From NCBI GenBank assembly GCA_022478985.1, contig JAKSZP010018532.1:62001-126000 (forward strand): 64,000 nucleotides of DNA, in the 5' to 3' direction. Of the stretch, positions 62,581 through 64,000 are shown one piece after another. Position numbers and translations under genes: made by a program. The stretch is from Massospora cicadina (taxonomy: Eukaryota > Entomophthoromycota > Entomophthoromycetes > Entomophthorales > Entomophthoraceae). Each line of letters opens with the position of its first letter. Position 1 is the first letter of the stretch. The notes under the pieces are model-generated. The model was not told the origin of the DNA. It ran no database searches and worked only from the letters and a program-made list of their open reading frames with translations.

Positions 62581-64000
62581 CCAATGTCAGGTAGCAATTG
62601 GGAGAGCAAAGTTAAGGGCACAGGAGAGGGCCCCACACCAAACAAGTTTTGTAAACGCCCCAGCAATACCGGCAGCCTAGATAAAATTATTAGTAAAAAA
62701 CCAGCGGTTAGCATTTCCCAGAAATTTTGGCCTGGAAAGTGCACTGCAACCAGTTCATCAATACACCGCACTCCCAGCCACTGTTGTCAGTGGAGCATGG
62801 GGTGCTTGTCTTCCTGGATATACAACAAACATCGCTTTGAGAGAAGTTTTATGGAGATGAATACACACATTTCCCAAATGCAGTGTACATCGCACCGCAC
62901 TTCATGCCTCTCAGTTGTCTGGACCTTGGGTTCAAAAACAAAACTGCGGCAGACAAAGATGCAAAAGTGTGGGTTGTTTTGGACCTCCCAGACAGTCAAT
63001 AGTTGACACAAAGCACACTCGTTGGACTAAATTTAATCAACTTTTTGTAACTTTCAACTTCCTACCTACAACAATTGAGCGCACCATGCTGGAGCACCAC
63101 CTGAATGCTGGGCTCACTGAATACAGGGAAAACTAATCCTTCAAGATGCAGTGCTTTACGCTCATGCTGGACCTGTGCATGGGCAAAGCGATTGCTGTTC
63201 TCACCCCATCTGCAGGGGTAGTGGAAGATTTGACCCAAATCCCCCACACCACTTTTGTGGAAATTAATGGTCAAGAATTCTGCCAATTCTGGGTCACCAT
63301 GGATAGCGCGCCTCCTATCTGCACCTTATGTCATGCTTTTGGCCACAAGGCCCATACCTGCCCCACCAAGGAGGGCATTACTCAAACCGAAAACATCCCA
63401 GTTGCAATGTGCAGTGCAGACACCCACTATGAACTAGCAATAGACACCAATGCTGCCTTCCTGTGGGGCGCGCCTGGGTGCTACATTCAAGTGAAGCCTG
63501 TGTCCCCACAGGAACGTAAGAAGGCCAAGCAGGCCTGCAAAGTGGCGGCTAAGGCGGTGGCCATGGCCACGTCCATTATCCCACCCACCCAGCTCCAAGA
63601 GGACATTGAGTCATTTGCTGCAGAAGCAGCTCACAAATCCTTCCACCAATCAGATTAGGCCACCCAAGCTGATGACCTGATGGGTGAGTCAGATTCACCC
63701 GCCCAATGCCACCAAGCCTCAATTAAAACTGAGTCACCCACCAAACTATTTTCCAAAATTTTGTCAACATGCGATGGTGCACCGCAAGTGCACACCACAC
63801 TGAAAAAAATTCCAAGGGGGAAATAAACAGAAGGCAAAAGCCAACGTCAACCCCACCACTAAAGCTACCCATAATGAACCTTACTCCATAGCACAGAATA
63901 CCTGCGCTGCCACACAGAGACATGCTGAAAAAGAGAAGGCTGAAGGGCATGGGTGCCCTTCCCCTCACACCTAGGATGCAATGGGGGGAGCCTTTACTAT
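62575..64000 (+). pseudogene. Second type of ORF1 zinc-knuckle protein (H5), truncated by the window end
   Basis: The best frame, 63146-63658, contains GQEFCQFWVTMDSAPPICTL and the intact knuckle CTLCHAFGHKAHTC (C-x2-C-x4-H-x4-C), then a basic stretch (ERKKAKQACKVAAKAVAMAT) suited to nucleic acid binding. Upstream frames give AADKDAKVWVVLDLPDS and FNFLPTTIERTMLEHHLNAG, aligned with the RRM-like part of H1 (SHLPPQVLYDQLVAG). Frameshifts occur near 63000 and 63135. The sequence after 63660 continues without a clear frame to the end of the window, so it is unknown whether an ORF2 follows. Confidence 0.6.

Noticed and set aside
1..64000. CRISPR array, rRNA genes, bacterial operon, telomere repeats, plasmid origin
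   Set aside because: No regularly spaced short repeats, no rRNA-like conserved blocks, no Shine-Dalgarno-led gene clusters and no telomeric tandem repeats were seen.

Overview
The window reads as a transposon-saturated, AT-rich eukaryotic nuclear contig, most likely from a fungus with a large repeat-rich genome. The support for this is several degenerate Ty3/gypsy LTR elements (one with a chromodomain), non-LTR elements with long target-site duplications (TSDs), a tRNA-like SINE, a Helitron, a Merlin-like transposase remnant, and one intact intron-free vacuolar-type amino acid transporter gene. An early-diverging fungal lineage would fit, but genus and phylum cannot be fixed from this sequence alone. 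No bacterial operon, CRISPR array, rRNA or convincing tRNA gene was seen.

Layout. 1-10.9 kb: an old plus-strand Ty3 element (F) split by a minus-strand chromovirus (A, 2641-9606), which carries a further insertion at about 4640-5660. 11.4-32.7 kb: nested elements. A gag-bearing minus-strand LTR element (C) has its right LTR split by plus-strand Ty3 element 2 (16228-32291, 5-bp TSD GGTAT). The right LTR of element 2 is split by a short non-coding LTR element (22917-24670) and by minus-strand Ty3 element D (24811-32120, 5-bp TSD ACTGA). Its left LTR carries a truncated non-LTR copy. 33.4-34.3 kb: AT-rich tandem repeats and a long inverted repeat. 34.3-39.5 kb: a low-transposon island with the transporter gene (35371-36633, minus), a SINE and a Merlin-like transposase fragment. 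39542-40746: a non-autonomous Helitron. 40.7-47 kb: decayed repeats. 47.4-56.7 kb: two elements that encode only an ORF1-type zinc-knuckle protein, on either side of a decayed minus-strand Ty3 element. 59.8-64 kb: a tandem repeat of about 145 bp, a third ORF1-only element on the minus strand, and the start of a fourth related element running off the end.

The most interesting theme is a non-LTR retroposition system seen through its products. ORF1-only elements (a layout like mammalian HAL1, with no ORF2 or reverse transcriptase) are flanked by 15-18-bp TSDs and end in one of two 3' tails. A 181-bp SINE ends in a tail resembling the first type. There are also ultra-short insertions, only 19-46 nt between perfect or near-perfect 14-17-bp TSDs. 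Four of them consist of just the last nucleotides of one of the two tails; a fifth is A-tailed but of unknown source. The autonomous LINE partner is not in the window.

Limits. Apart from the transporter, every long coding region is broken by stops and frameshifts, so most entries are remnants placed by protein motifs. All calls come from reading the sequence; no alignment, database search or expression data were available.
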